Assembly (NCBI GenBank): GCA_024635465.1 | Contig: JAGXIS010000142.1 | Span: forward strand, 1 to 8,336 | DNA length: 8,336 nucleotides | Origin: Bacteroidota bacterium | GTDB lineage: Bacteria; Bacteroidota; Rhodothermia; Balneolales; Balneolaceae | Direction of reading: 5' to 3' | Shown here: one piece after another, positions 1-6,914 of the stretch | How positions within the stretch are numbered: the first letter of the stretch is position 1 | Layout of the letters: each line of letters opens with the position of its first letter | Notes under the pieces: model-generated | What the model saw: the letters and a program-made list of their open reading frames with translations, nothing else | Databases searched by the model: none | Told to the model about the DNA's origin: nothing | Made by a program: the position numbers and the translations under genes

Positions 1-19
1 AGATGTGTATAAGAGACAG
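1..19. other. Tn5 mosaic-end sequencing adapter remnant (not genomic)
   Basis: The first 19 bases read AGATGTGTATAAGAGACAG, which is exactly the 19-bp Tn5 mosaic end carried by Nextera-type tagmentation adapters. It sits flush with the sequence start, as expected for untrimmed adapter at a contig end, and nothing else of a Tn5 element follows. The minus-strand dacB frame stays open through it, so an automatic translation would append five or six artificial residues (ending LLYTS) to the truncated protein. Genomic sequence should be taken to begin at base 20. Confidence 0.95.
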
Positions 20-951
20 GATCTATGTATATCTATGGTTTTCAAGCCTTCATGAGACCACTGATAATAATCACTTTCAACAAATATCGACCCTGTCACC
101 TCAATCCCTCGCAATTCCAAATATCTGACGAATGTATCCAAAAAGTAGTGAGAGGGATTTGAAACCGATAAAGGTTCCGTCTCATAATAGCCCTGTGGGA
201 GTGTGCTTCTTAAAACAATCGTATTCGACCCCAAAATTCTTCTGTATGACTCTTCGTAACTTGTTCCTGGTGGAGTTATAATCTGTTCATTAATAAACTC
301 AACATAAGGCGTTTTGAACGGAGACCATACAATTTCAGGATTTGATCCTACAGGACCCTCTGCAGTCACCTCCAGATTTACCACATTTGAATTAAATGAA
401 AGTGCACTGATTTCGGGTGCATAATAGTAACTCAGATCATCCCACTCCCACCCTCTCGGATAAGGAACATCATCGAACAGGCCATCAAACCCAAATACAT
501 CTCCATCAATTCGTGTAATACCTCTTCCTATTAAAGTATTCACCCATTTTTCAAATACAAAAAGTGGATCATCATTATAAAAATTTCCATCGATACTGGG
601 ATCACCTACTCCTTCAATTACCAAATCGCCAACCCACACACTATCTACTTGTTCGCCTCTTCCATAAAGTGTTGTTTCAAAGTAGAAATCGGGTCCCAAT
701 CGGTCTAAAAGTGCCCCACTCGTCAATAGTTTTAGATTGGATGCAGGTCGAACTAACTTATCACCATGCAACTCTTCAATCAAATTACCCTGACTGTCCA
801 TTATTTGAACAGCCCAAAATGCGTTTGAAGCTCTACTGTTCTCTATAATCGTTTCGATCTCCCCGGACAACTGAGCGTAGTTTGTGTCTGGGAAAGAGAA
901 ATAAATTGTAAGTATAAATATTGGGAGAAAAAATAGTCGGTTCGTTTTCAT
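20..951 (-). CDS. dacB: PBP4-type D-alanyl-D-alanine carboxypeptidase/endopeptidase, C-terminus missing
   Basis: This is a periplasmic penicillin-binding protein of the PBP4/DacB family (peptidase family S13), which removes the terminal D-Ala from stem peptides and cleaves D-Ala-meso-DAP cross-links. About 310 genuine codons are visible. Residues 1-26 form a signal peptide with a likely cleavage after NYA. The catalytic SxxK motif is S71-N-L-K74 within RPASNLKLLT. The family's stretch GDLVIEGVGDPSID and a later ITRIDGDVFGFDG belong to the domain insertion between SxxK and SxN. The usual protein is about 450-500 residues, so the SxN and KTG motifs lie beyond the contig end; the visible part stops at LKTIDIHRS, just where the region leading to SxN should begin. 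The start is supported by an upstream GGAG (954-957), although its spacing is only 2 bases. It lies 10 bases downstream of the ptsN stop and is probably co-transcribed with it. The truncation is an assembly edge, not a sign of a pseudogene. Confidence 0.9.
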
Positions 952-961
952 ATCTCCGGCA

Positions 962-1432
962 TCAGTTACCGAAATACCGCTTCTCCTCCAATTCGAACAT
1001 ATCATAAATATCCTGTTCTGTTTCACATTCTGAAAGCGAATCTCTGAATGAACTATTGTTCATCAATCTGGAAATTCGGCTCAATAATTTGATATGTGCA
1101 CTATTCTTTTTTTCAGGTCCTATAAGCAAAAAAGCCATATTAACCGGCTTGCCATCAATGGATTCAAAATCGATAGGTTCTTTTAATAATGCAAAACTAG
1201 CCAAATGTTCATCTATTGATGTCACTTTACCGTGTGGAATTGCAAGATTTTTTCCAACCCCGGTCGACATTATCTTTTCTCTTTCAAAAACCGCTGTCCG
1301 GATCTCCTCGAGTTGAGTTTCTGTAACACGATCTTTTAAAGTGTCAATCATCTGATTCAGAAGTTCTTCTTTTTCGGAAATTTCCCGATTAACAAGAATT
1401 GTGGAGATTTCTAGCAGCGAATAGATATTCAT
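962..1432 (-). CDS. ptsN: PTS EIIA component, nitrogen-regulatory/fructose type
   Basis: This 156-residue cytoplasmic protein has the length and fold signature of a single EIIA domain of the fructose/mannitol/PtsN family (PTS_EIIA_2). The phosphorylated histidine is H67 in GKNLAIPHGKV, the most conserved stretch of the family. H113 in SAHIKLLSRIS matches the second conserved histidine of the active site, and AFLLIGPEKKNSAH is the usual preceding strand and loop. No EIIB or EIIC domain is fused, so the likely role is regulatory phosphorelay and not sugar uptake, as for EIIA-Ntr. In this bacterial group such stand-alone EIIA proteins occur without a full sugar PTS. It is the first gene of a minus-strand unit with dacB and is divergent from ccmB. 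No clear Shine-Dalgarno sequence precedes the ATG, only an A/T-rich leader. A TAnnTTTG box lies about 60 bases upstream. The partner kinase/HPr genes are not in the window. Confidence 0.88.
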   Translation of the reverse strand: MNIYSLLEISTILVNREISEKEELLNQMIDTLKDRVTETQLEEIRTAVFEREKIMSTGVGKNLAIPHGKVTSIDEHLASFALLKEPIDFESIDGKPVNMAFLLIGPEKKNSAHIKLLSRISRLMNNSSFRDSLSECETEQDIYDMFELEEKRYFGN

Positions 1433-1492
1433 AAAAAAGTTTAATCACATTATTTATTGACAACCGATATGCTCATCAAAAAGCATCTGTAC

Positions 1493-1500
1493 CAAAGGTA
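1493..1500 (-). promoter_or_regulatory. Candidate Bacteroidota-type -7 box for ptsN-dacB
   Basis: On the minus strand this reads TACCTTTG, a perfect match to the TAnnTTTG -7 element of primary-sigma promoters in Bacteroidota. Transcription would begin about 6-8 bases downstream, giving a leader of roughly 50-55 bases before the ptsN ATG at 1432. I found no TTTG or TTG at the expected 17-23 base distance upstream, so only half of the promoter is supported. Short AT-rich motifs arise by chance, but the position in a divergent intergenic region fits. Confidence 0.4.
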
Positions 1501-1577
1501 ACGAACCATTCACAAAAATACTTATATCAACCAATGATTTATAACGTTCGATACCCGTTTAATTTTATGAATATGAA

Positions 1578-1585
1578 TAGTTTTG
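1578..1585 (+). promoter_or_regulatory. Candidate Bacteroidota-type -7 box for the ccmB operon
   Basis: TAGTTTTG matches the TAnnTTTG -7 consensus. A partial -33-like GTTTA (1557-1561) lies about 17 bases upstream, but it lacks the final G of TTTG. Initiation would fall near 1592, about 73 bases before the preferred ccmB start at 1665 and about 46 before the upstream ATG at 1638. A second, poorer match TACCTTAG lies at 1630-1637. The assignment rests on consensus and position only. Confidence 0.35.
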
Positions 1586-1664
1586 CGGGTTTTGCTGTAA
1601 TTTCACATCAAATGTTGCCCCCTTTTTTGTACCTTAGATGTTCTCAATTTTGTTAAATTTCAGT

Positions 1665-2327
1665 ATGTATAAACCTGCACTCGCAATATTAAAAAAAGAA
1701 GTTCTCCAGGAACTCCGCACTAAATACGCATTGAATACTCTTTTGGCATTCACAGGAGCTTCTCTCTTATTGGTTCTTTTTACTTTGCGGGCTAACCAGC
1801 TGGATCCCACTCCTAAAAGTGGTTTGATTTGGATTATTATCCTGTTTGCGGCGATGTCCGGAATGATGAGATCTTTCCTGCAAGAAGCAGATAAAAAGAC
1901 TTGGGTATTACTCCAGCTTCATTCAGGAGCAACGGATGTCTTCATTGGTAAATTAACCTTTAACTTTTTGTTTCTCTTACTCCTGCACATTTTTACTTTC
2001 TTTTTCTACATATTGATGATGGATCTGCCGATCATCAGCCCATTCTATCTAATTTGTTCACTACTTTTTGGATCAGCAGGATTAGCTGCTGTAACTACAC
2101 TGACCTCTGCCATGATTTCTCAAGCCGATCGAAAAGGTGCCCTGTTTTCAGTTCTTTGTATTCCTCTGCTAGTGCCTTTACTTCTGATTTTAACTCGTAC
2201 TACAAAATTCGCCCTCATCGAGGGACCTGATGGAGGGGCTCTAAATGATCTTTTTGCACTGATTGGTTTTTGCGGAGTTACAATCACAACCGGTATTATA
2301 CTTTTTGATTTCATATGGGAAGAGTAA
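1665..2327 (+). CDS. ccmB: Heme exporter permease CcmB
   Basis: CcmB is the membrane subunit of the CcmAB ABC transporter, which works with CcmC, CcmD and CcmE to release heme-loaded CcmE during cytochrome c maturation (System I). Starting at 1665 the protein is 220 residues, the usual CcmB length, with the family opening YKPALAILKKEVLQELRTK, six hydrophobic segments, the loop GMMRSFLQEADKKTW after the second segment, an FIGKL motif before the third, and the family ending LLFDFIWEE-like (ILFDFIWEE). An in-frame ATG at 1638 would add MFSILLNFS. I prefer 1665 because family members start near the K-rich amphipathic helix; neither start has a Shine-Dalgarno sequence. It is the first gene of the plus-strand operon, and its TAA overlaps the ATG of holB by one base. 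The ATPase gene ccmA and the other ccm genes are not adjacent, which is unusual. Confidence 0.88.
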   Translation: MYKPALAILKKEVLQELRTKYALNTLLAFTGASLLLVLFTLRANQLDPTPKSGLIWIIILFAAMSGMMRSFLQEADKKTWVLLQLHSGATDVFIGKLTFNFLFLLLLHIFTFFFYILMMDLPIISPFYLICSLLFGSAGLAAVTTLTSAMISQADRKGALFSVLCIPLLVPLLLILTRTTKFALIEGPDGGALNDLFALIGFCGVTITTGIILFDFIWEE

Positions 2328-3529
2328 TGGATCTAAATAACCATGACATATCATTTGGTGACAGAAGATTGGTTGGGCAGAAAAAGGCCATTTCACAGGT
2401 TGAAAAAATACTCCAATCAGGGAGATTGAGCCACTCCTATCTGATCACCGGACCCGATGGTTCCGGGAAAACGGCTTTTGCACTCGCCTTAGCTGAAATC
2501 ATCAATGGAATTGACAACTATACCGACCTAAAAGGTTCAGCACGTTCCAAAAAATCAAGTTGGTACACACATCCTGATATCCATGTATTCATCCCTTTAC
2601 CATCAAAAGTAGGTCATGATGAACTATTAGCACGACTTAAATTGCTATCTGAGGACCCCTATGAGATTGTGGATTTTACGATGAGACCCGTTCTAACTGA
2701 GGCTGAATCATCAAAAAACTTAATGGCATTCTACTCAATTGCCTACTATCACGAAGAGATACGTCCCAGAACTGTCTATAAACCCAATGAGGGTGATCGA
2801 ACCGTTATCGTGATAACAGGTATCGAAACCATGAAAAAAGAGTCTGCAAACGCATTCCTCAAACTTCTTGAAGAACCTTCAGATAATATTCTATTTATTC
2901 TAACTGCTTCAAAAACAGATCAATTACTTCCCACAATTACATCTCGTTGTCAGCAAATCCGTCTTCAAACTCTATCGAATGATGAAGTCGCTGCCGGACT
3001 CATGAAATACGATCAACATGATGAAAAAACAGCTCATTTTTTAGCCAGACTTTCCGGTGGTAATTACTCACTTTCAAGGTTTTTTGATCCTGAATCACTT
3101 CAAAAAAACAGATTAGAACTGATCGATTTTCTTCGATATTCATACATTCAGGATGTGCCGGAAATCCTTGCAATTATACAACATTGGAATAGCTCACTAA
3201 GTCGTGAAAATCAAATTGCACTCTGTAATTCTATGGAACATTTTCTCAGAGATTTAATGGTTTATAGGGACACGGGAACCGAAGAGTTGATTATCAATAT
3301 TGATCAGATAGATGTAATCAAAAATTTCTGTTCCTCGATGAAAGAAGCTCGAATCACAGATATGATTGAACACCTTCACCATTTAAAGGGTCTTTTGTAT
3401 CAAAATGTTCAGTTAAAATTTATTTTTACGGCTCTATCTATCCGATTTTCTCATCTTATGAGAGGATTGGATGCTCCAATATCAAAAGATAATCGCTGGC
3501 AACATATGCCCGCCTACTCCGACCTGTAA
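2327..3529 (+). CDS. holB: DNA polymerase III subunit delta'
   Basis: Delta' is a structural AAA+ subunit of the clamp loader that places the sliding clamp on primed DNA. From the ATG at 2327 it has 400 residues. Residues 17-50 (VGQKKAISQVEKILQ onward) begin the AAA+ domain, with Walker A GPDGSGKT at 42-49. HPDIH at 82-86 corresponds to the HPD(L/I)H stretch of Bacteroidota delta'. SANAFLKLLEEPSDN (173-187) and TITSRC (203-208) are the strongest family marks; SRC carries the arginine finger offered to the neighbouring subunit. The Walker B position reads VIVITGIE without an acidic DE pair, so it probably does not hydrolyse ATP, which is common in delta'. The four zinc cysteines of E. coli delta' are absent. 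The start at 2327 is chosen because it overlaps the ccmB stop (TAATG) and is preceded by GGGAAGAG at a good distance; an ATG at 2315 would add four residues. The C-terminal 150 residues are less conserved, as usual. Confidence 0.9.
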   Translation: MDLNNHDISFGDRRLVGQKKAISQVEKILQSGRLSHSYLITGPDGSGKTAFALALAEIINGIDNYTDLKGSARSKKSSWYTHPDIHVFIPLPSKVGHDELLARLKLLSEDPYEIVDFTMRPVLTEAESSKNLMAFYSIAYYHEEIRPRTVYKPNEGDRTVIVITGIETMKKESANAFLKLLEEPSDNILFILTASKTDQLLPTITSRCQQIRLQTLSNDEVAAGLMKYDQHDEKTAHFLARLSGGNYSLSRFFDPESLQKNRLELIDFLRYSYIQDVPEILAIIQHWNSSLSRENQIALCNSMEHFLRDLMVYRDTGTEELIINIDQIDVIKNFCSSMKEARITDMIEHLHHLKGLLYQNVQLKFIFTALSIRFSHLMRGLDAPISKDNRWQHMPAYSDL

Positions 3530-3531
3530 CC

Positions 3532-4362
3532 ATGAACGAAACAAATATACTCCCATTTATTAAAATGCATGGTGCAGGAAACGATTTTATTCTGTTTGAT
3601 AACAGAGCCCTGAAACTCAATAATGAAGAGTTAACACAGCTTGCCCCTGCTATTTGTAACAGAAAATTTGGAGTGGGCAGCGATGGCATTATTGCCCTGC
3701 AGTTTGATGAAACTAAAAAAGCCGATCTGGTGATGTCTTATAAAAACCCGGATGGCAGCGATGCGGGAATGTGTGGAAATGGCGCAAGATGTTTCTCAAG
3801 ATATGCCGTAACTTTGGGATCTCCCGATAGATTTACCTTTAGAGTCCATGATAAAATATATGAAGCGGAAGTAGAGGATGATAATGTGATTATCAGCTTT
3901 CCTTTATCTACTAAAGTTATTGAGAAAAGCATCGCAAATGAGGCAATATTAGATATTTATACTAATACAGAACATATCGTTTGCCCCATGATTGTGGAAG
4001 AACTGGAACAATCAGATCAATTGATAAAAAAAGGACGTCTTCTACGAAATCACAAGGAGTTTTACCCTAAAGGAACCAATGTAAATTTTATTTCCGGTAT
4101 CGAGAGTGATAAACTATGCCTTCAAACATACGAAAGAGGGGTTGAAGACTTAACACTCGCATGTGGAACAGGTGCGATTGCATCTGCAATCGGTTGGCAC
4201 TTTTTGCAACACGGAAAATCCGGGAATTTCTTCTATGAAGTAAAAGTAAAAGGGGGCACGCTTTATGTTCATTTTTCGTTTGATGATAAGAAAGCACACT
4301 ATCACAACATAAAACTTGAAGGACCTATCTCATTTGTATACTCAGGAGAATATTACTACTGA
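3532..4362 (+). CDS. dapF: Diaminopimelate epimerase
   Basis: DapF is a cofactor-free epimerase that converts LL-diaminopimelate to meso-diaminopimelate in the lysine pathway; meso-DAP is also the cross-linking residue of peptidoglycan. The 276-residue length is normal. It has two pseudo-symmetric halves, each with one catalytic cysteine: C81 in the signature NPDGSDAGMCGNGARC (fits the family pattern N-x-D-G-S-x4-C-G-N-G-x-R) and C211 in LACGTGA. The N-terminal KMHGAGNDFI, GVGSDG (47-52), GTNVNFI (181-187) and YERGVEDLT (200-208) are the other substrate-binding stretches. One departure is at 144-148, where the common (T)GxPH motif reads TNTEH: the histidine is kept but glycine and proline are replaced. 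It starts 2 bases after the holB stop and ends 4 bases before the next ATG, so it is translated from the same operon mRNA. No Shine-Dalgarno sequence is visible. Confidence 0.95.
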   Translation: MNETNILPFIKMHGAGNDFILFDNRALKLNNEELTQLAPAICNRKFGVGSDGIIALQFDETKKADLVMSYKNPDGSDAGMCGNGARCFSRYAVTLGSPDRFTFRVHDKIYEAEVEDDNVIISFPLSTKVIEKSIANEAILDIYTNTEHIVCPMIVEELEQSDQLIKKGRLLRNHKEFYPKGTNVNFISGIESDKLCLQTYERGVEDLTLACGTGAIASAIGWHFLQHGKSGNFFYEVKVKGGTLYVHFSFDDKKAHYHNIKLEGPISFVYSGEYYY

Positions 4363-4366
4363 TTTA

Positions 4367-5686
4367 ATGACTTTTAATAATAAACAGAGAATACTACTAA
4401 TCTTACTCTCTAGTTTTTTTCTCACATTACTTTTTGTAGGATGTGGTATGTTCGAAACACAAGGAGTTAATTACGCCCGGACAAACCAAAATAGTTCTCA
4501 AAATCTTAATTTATTCACACCGCCGGGTCACCACATAGAAAGTGAACTGGTTCATTCTGTACAACTAAATCGTTCCGGTAATCCGGCATCTGCACCGATC
4601 CTTCAGTTGGGTCAATCTCAACAATTACATCTCTTTTTTGAAATTCTTGAATTTGATTCACGTCAGTTTCGAATCACTTTCAGCCACCATAACCCGGATT
4701 GGACCCGGTCTTCTCTGCCCCCTGAGTTCTTTATCGATGGGATGGACACACAGTTTCTCGACTCCGGACAGGTCAGCAGAGTACAAAGGCCCTCTTACAG
4801 ACAATACAGCTATCAGTTTCCAAATAACCAATTAAAATTCACAAAAAGTGGCAACTATCAGCTTCAAATTAGAGATCATGACAATGGTGAACTGATTCTC
4901 CAACTTCCATTCTTTGTAACTGAAAATGAGGGGAATACACGTTCCACTGTTGAAACTTTCCCTGTTCCCAGACAAAATATGAGGATCACACACCGGCCTG
5001 TGAGTTGGTATTCACTACCGGATTTTGTTGATCAGCCCTTTTTTGATTTGGAGTTTTACTTCACACAAAATCAATTTTGGGGTAAACAAAGGAAAGCGGA
5101 AGAGATCGACTTTTCCGATCCTGATGAGGTGAAGTTTGAATTGAGTACTCAAAACTCATTTATTGGTGATTATGAGTTTTTAAATCTCTCACTTAATAAT
5201 TTAACTCAATCCAATCCTCAAATCGTTGAATCCAGCCCCGGTGAAAATCCTCCTACTCTTTATTTGACGGATGATGTTTCCGGATTTTCATCCAGTCTTT
5301 CTCCACAATCAGGACGATATGGTCGCCCTAACAGGAATTTGACAGCTCAATATGCAAACGTTGTGTTTACTTTCGACCCCGGTAAAGAGATATCAAACGA
5401 TCAGGATATCTATTTGGTCGGTGATTTCAACAACTGGATGATAGATCCGAATACACAGCTTTTAAGAGATGAAAACCTGAATAGATGGCAAACCAATGCC
5501 ATTATAAAGGAAGGTTCTTACAGTTATAAATATGTCCTAATGTCAGACAACCAAGTAGATGATCTCTATTTTGATGATCTATTCTCTAGAACAAGACAAG
5601 AGTATCATTCATTTGTATATATGCGCGATTCTAATCAATTTTATTATCGCCTCTTACACATTAATCGTTTTTTATCAGATTCTTAA
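4367..5686 (+). CDS. DUF5103 lipoprotein, type IX secretion system plug-like
   Basis: This 439-residue protein resembles the DUF5103 family of Bacteroidota. One member was seen structurally as the 'Plug' that closes the periplasmic mouth of the SprA translocon of the type IX secretion system. Residues 7-26 form a lipoprotein signal with lipobox-like FVGC and the acylated cysteine at C26 (then GMFE), so it is probably anchored in the outer membrane. Residues about 59-188 are the first beta-rich domain (FEILEFDSRQFRITFSHHNP, SYQFPNNQLKFTKSGNYQLQ, ending in a strand before VTENEG). Residues about 330-425 form a C-terminal immunoglobulin-like domain with DIYLVGDFNNW and GSYSYKYVL, similar to carbohydrate-binding CBM48/early-set folds. 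An upstream ATG at 4316 would overlap dapF by 47 bases and put 17 extra residues before the lipoprotein signal, so 4367 is preferred. The spacing, 4 bases from dapF and 3 from the next gene, indicates co-translation. The plug role is inferred from family; no other T9SS gene is present here. Confidence 0.78.
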   Translation: MTFNNKQRILLILLSSFFLTLLFVGCGMFETQGVNYARTNQNSSQNLNLFTPPGHHIESELVHSVQLNRSGNPASAPILQLGQSQQLHLFFEILEFDSRQFRITFSHHNPDWTRSSLPPEFFIDGMDTQFLDSGQVSRVQRPSYRQYSYQFPNNQLKFTKSGNYQLQIRDHDNGELILQLPFFVTENEGNTRSTVETFPVPRQNMRITHRPVSWYSLPDFVDQPFFDLEFYFTQNQFWGKQRKAEEIDFSDPDEVKFELSTQNSFIGDYEFLNLSLNNLTQSNPQIVESSPGENPPTLYLTDDVSGFSSSLSPQSGRYGRPNRNLTAQYANVVFTFDPGKEISNDQDIYLVGDFNNWMIDPNTQLLRDENLNRWQTNAIIKEGSYSYKYVLMSDNQVDDLYFDDLFSRTRQEYHSFVYMRDSNQFYYRLLHINRFLSDS

Positions 5687-5689
5687 AAG

Positions 5690-6886
5690 ATGAAACTTCT
5701 TAAATTTTTTGGGGTATTCCTCATTACCGCCATTATTATATTTGGATTTGTGATAGGCTGGAACTGGAAAACATTTACTGTTTTTCTGGACAATCGCGAA
5801 GCACTCCTCGAAGGCAATGAGTGGATTATTAAAACAAGCTCATTAAAAGGCCTTTCTGAATATATGGGCGAAAACCCGGATCATTCTTCTATAGCAAGTG
5901 TTCCAATTAATCAACCTGATTCCATCATTTTCTATCAAGAAAAAAGAGCAAGAACACAGGGTACTACTTCAAATTTTTTCATCTTATTGGCTTATGCAAT
6001 TGAGATAGATCGAGGTAATATATCTACTGATGAACAGATTGACTGGGATCAGTTAGACTCATATCAGCTCCCCGGTGTTGACGAATCAGTACATCTGGAA
6101 ACTTATCAAACAGCTGTGGAACGAGGGTGGATTAATAATCGCACTATATCAATTGAAAATTCACTCTATCTACTGGCTCAATACAATGATCTTGCACTGG
6201 CCGATTATCTGTGGTGGAATCTGAATCCAGAAATATGGGACTTTATAAAAAACGATTTAAGTCTGATAATGACAGACATGCCTCTCCCTTTTTCCGGTTT
6301 ATATCTGGCTGTTTCTCCGGATATACAATCCATGAGTTTCGAAAGTATTTCTGATTTATACTCTGAAAATCCTCAAACAGTCTGGAGAGATCATGTGATT
6401 CAACAATCTGAACGTTTTGCAAAAATAGGCACAGAAAGAGCTCAGATTATGGAATATATGGATCAAAATCGCTTGGGGATTACATTTATGCAGGAAAGGG
6501 ATGCCATGACCTATTTCCCTAAAACTACACCTGAAGAGATGACAAATGTTCTGAATAGATTAATTCGACAAGAATTGATCAATGAAAATGTGAGCAATAG
6601 ATTATTGAATTTTATGCGATGGCCAATGGAGTACCAATCAAGAATTGAATCAGATTTCAGTGATTACGGTGCCATTTATGACAACCGAATGGGGCTGATG
6701 AATGGAATCGATTTTGGGACTTCTGCATATACCGGCGATACCACAGTGCAAGCTTTTTATCTTGATATGTTGCCCATCGGTTTTTGGTTTCATGCGTCAG
6801 GTGGACATATGCATCAAGACTTCATGCAAAGACTCATTTATGATCCCGCTATGATTCAGCAAATGAACACTGTACTAAATAATTAG
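5690..6886 (+). CDS. Membrane-anchored class A beta-lactamase-fold protein, apparently catalytically degenerate
   Basis: The 398-residue product starts with a hydrophobic segment (residues 6-24, KFFGVFLITAIIIFGFVIG) that should act as an uncleaved anchor, leaving the rest outside the cytoplasmic membrane. The body aligns by eye with class A serine beta-lactamase/transpeptidase-like proteins. Residues 92-110 (TTSNFFILLAYAIEIDRGN) correspond to the helix that carries SxxK, followed by an IDWD strand region like the usual DxV. Residues 155-174 correspond to the SDN helix, and TTPEEMTNVLNRLIRQELINEN (279-300) matches the helix that follows in active enzymes. The catalytic positions are changed: SxxK reads T92-T-S-N95, SDN reads N166-D-L168, and the KTG site reads YTG (347-349) or DFG, without the lysine. 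I infer loss of serine-acyl-enzyme chemistry and a binding or structural role. It lies 3 bases after the DUF5103 stop. The fold assignment is fairly good; the function is unknown. Confidence 0.62.
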   Translation: MKLLKFFGVFLITAIIIFGFVIGWNWKTFTVFLDNREALLEGNEWIIKTSSLKGLSEYMGENPDHSSIASVPINQPDSIIFYQEKRARTQGTTSNFFILLAYAIEIDRGNISTDEQIDWDQLDSYQLPGVDESVHLETYQTAVERGWINNRTISIENSLYLLAQYNDLALADYLWWNLNPEIWDFIKNDLSLIMTDMPLPFSGLYLAVSPDIQSMSFESISDLYSENPQTVWRDHVIQQSERFAKIGTERAQIMEYMDQNRLGITFMQERDAMTYFPKTTPEEMTNVLNRLIRQELINENVSNRLLNFMRWPMEYQSRIESDFSDYGAIYDNRMGLMNGIDFGTSAYTGDTTVQAFYLDMLPIGFWFHASGGHMHQDFMQRLIYDPAMIQQMNTVLNN

Positions 6887-6914
6887 GGTTCAATATTATA
6901 ACTTTAAATAAATT

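Noticed and set aside
1..19. A genuine Tn5 transposon end
   Set aside because: Only the 19-bp mosaic end is present, at the exact sequence edge, with no transposase or IS50 sequence; library adapter is the better explanation.
564..848. Plus-strand open frame of 94 codons
   Set aside because: It lies entirely antisense to dacB, whose frame carries a signal peptide and SxxK motif; the translated product has no recognisable domain.
1056..1316. Plus-strand open frame of 86 codons
   Set aside because: It is antisense to the conserved core of ptsN, including the phospho-histidine region.
1630..1637. TACCTTAG as a promoter -7 box
   Set aside because: It departs from TAnnTTTG in two places, has no -33 at a suitable distance, and would leave an implausibly short leader; TAGTTTTG at 1578 is better.
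1638..1664. Upstream start for ccmB
   Set aside because: It adds nine residues without family similarity and has no Shine-Dalgarno sequence. It cannot be fully excluded.
4088..4297. Minus-strand open frame inside dapF
   Set aside because: It is a shadow of dapF; the sense strand encodes the second catalytic cysteine motif there.
4316..4366. Upstream start for the DUF5103 lipoprotein
   Set aside because: It would overlap dapF by 47 bases and place a polar 17-residue extension before a lipoprotein signal that is well formed from the ATG at 4367.
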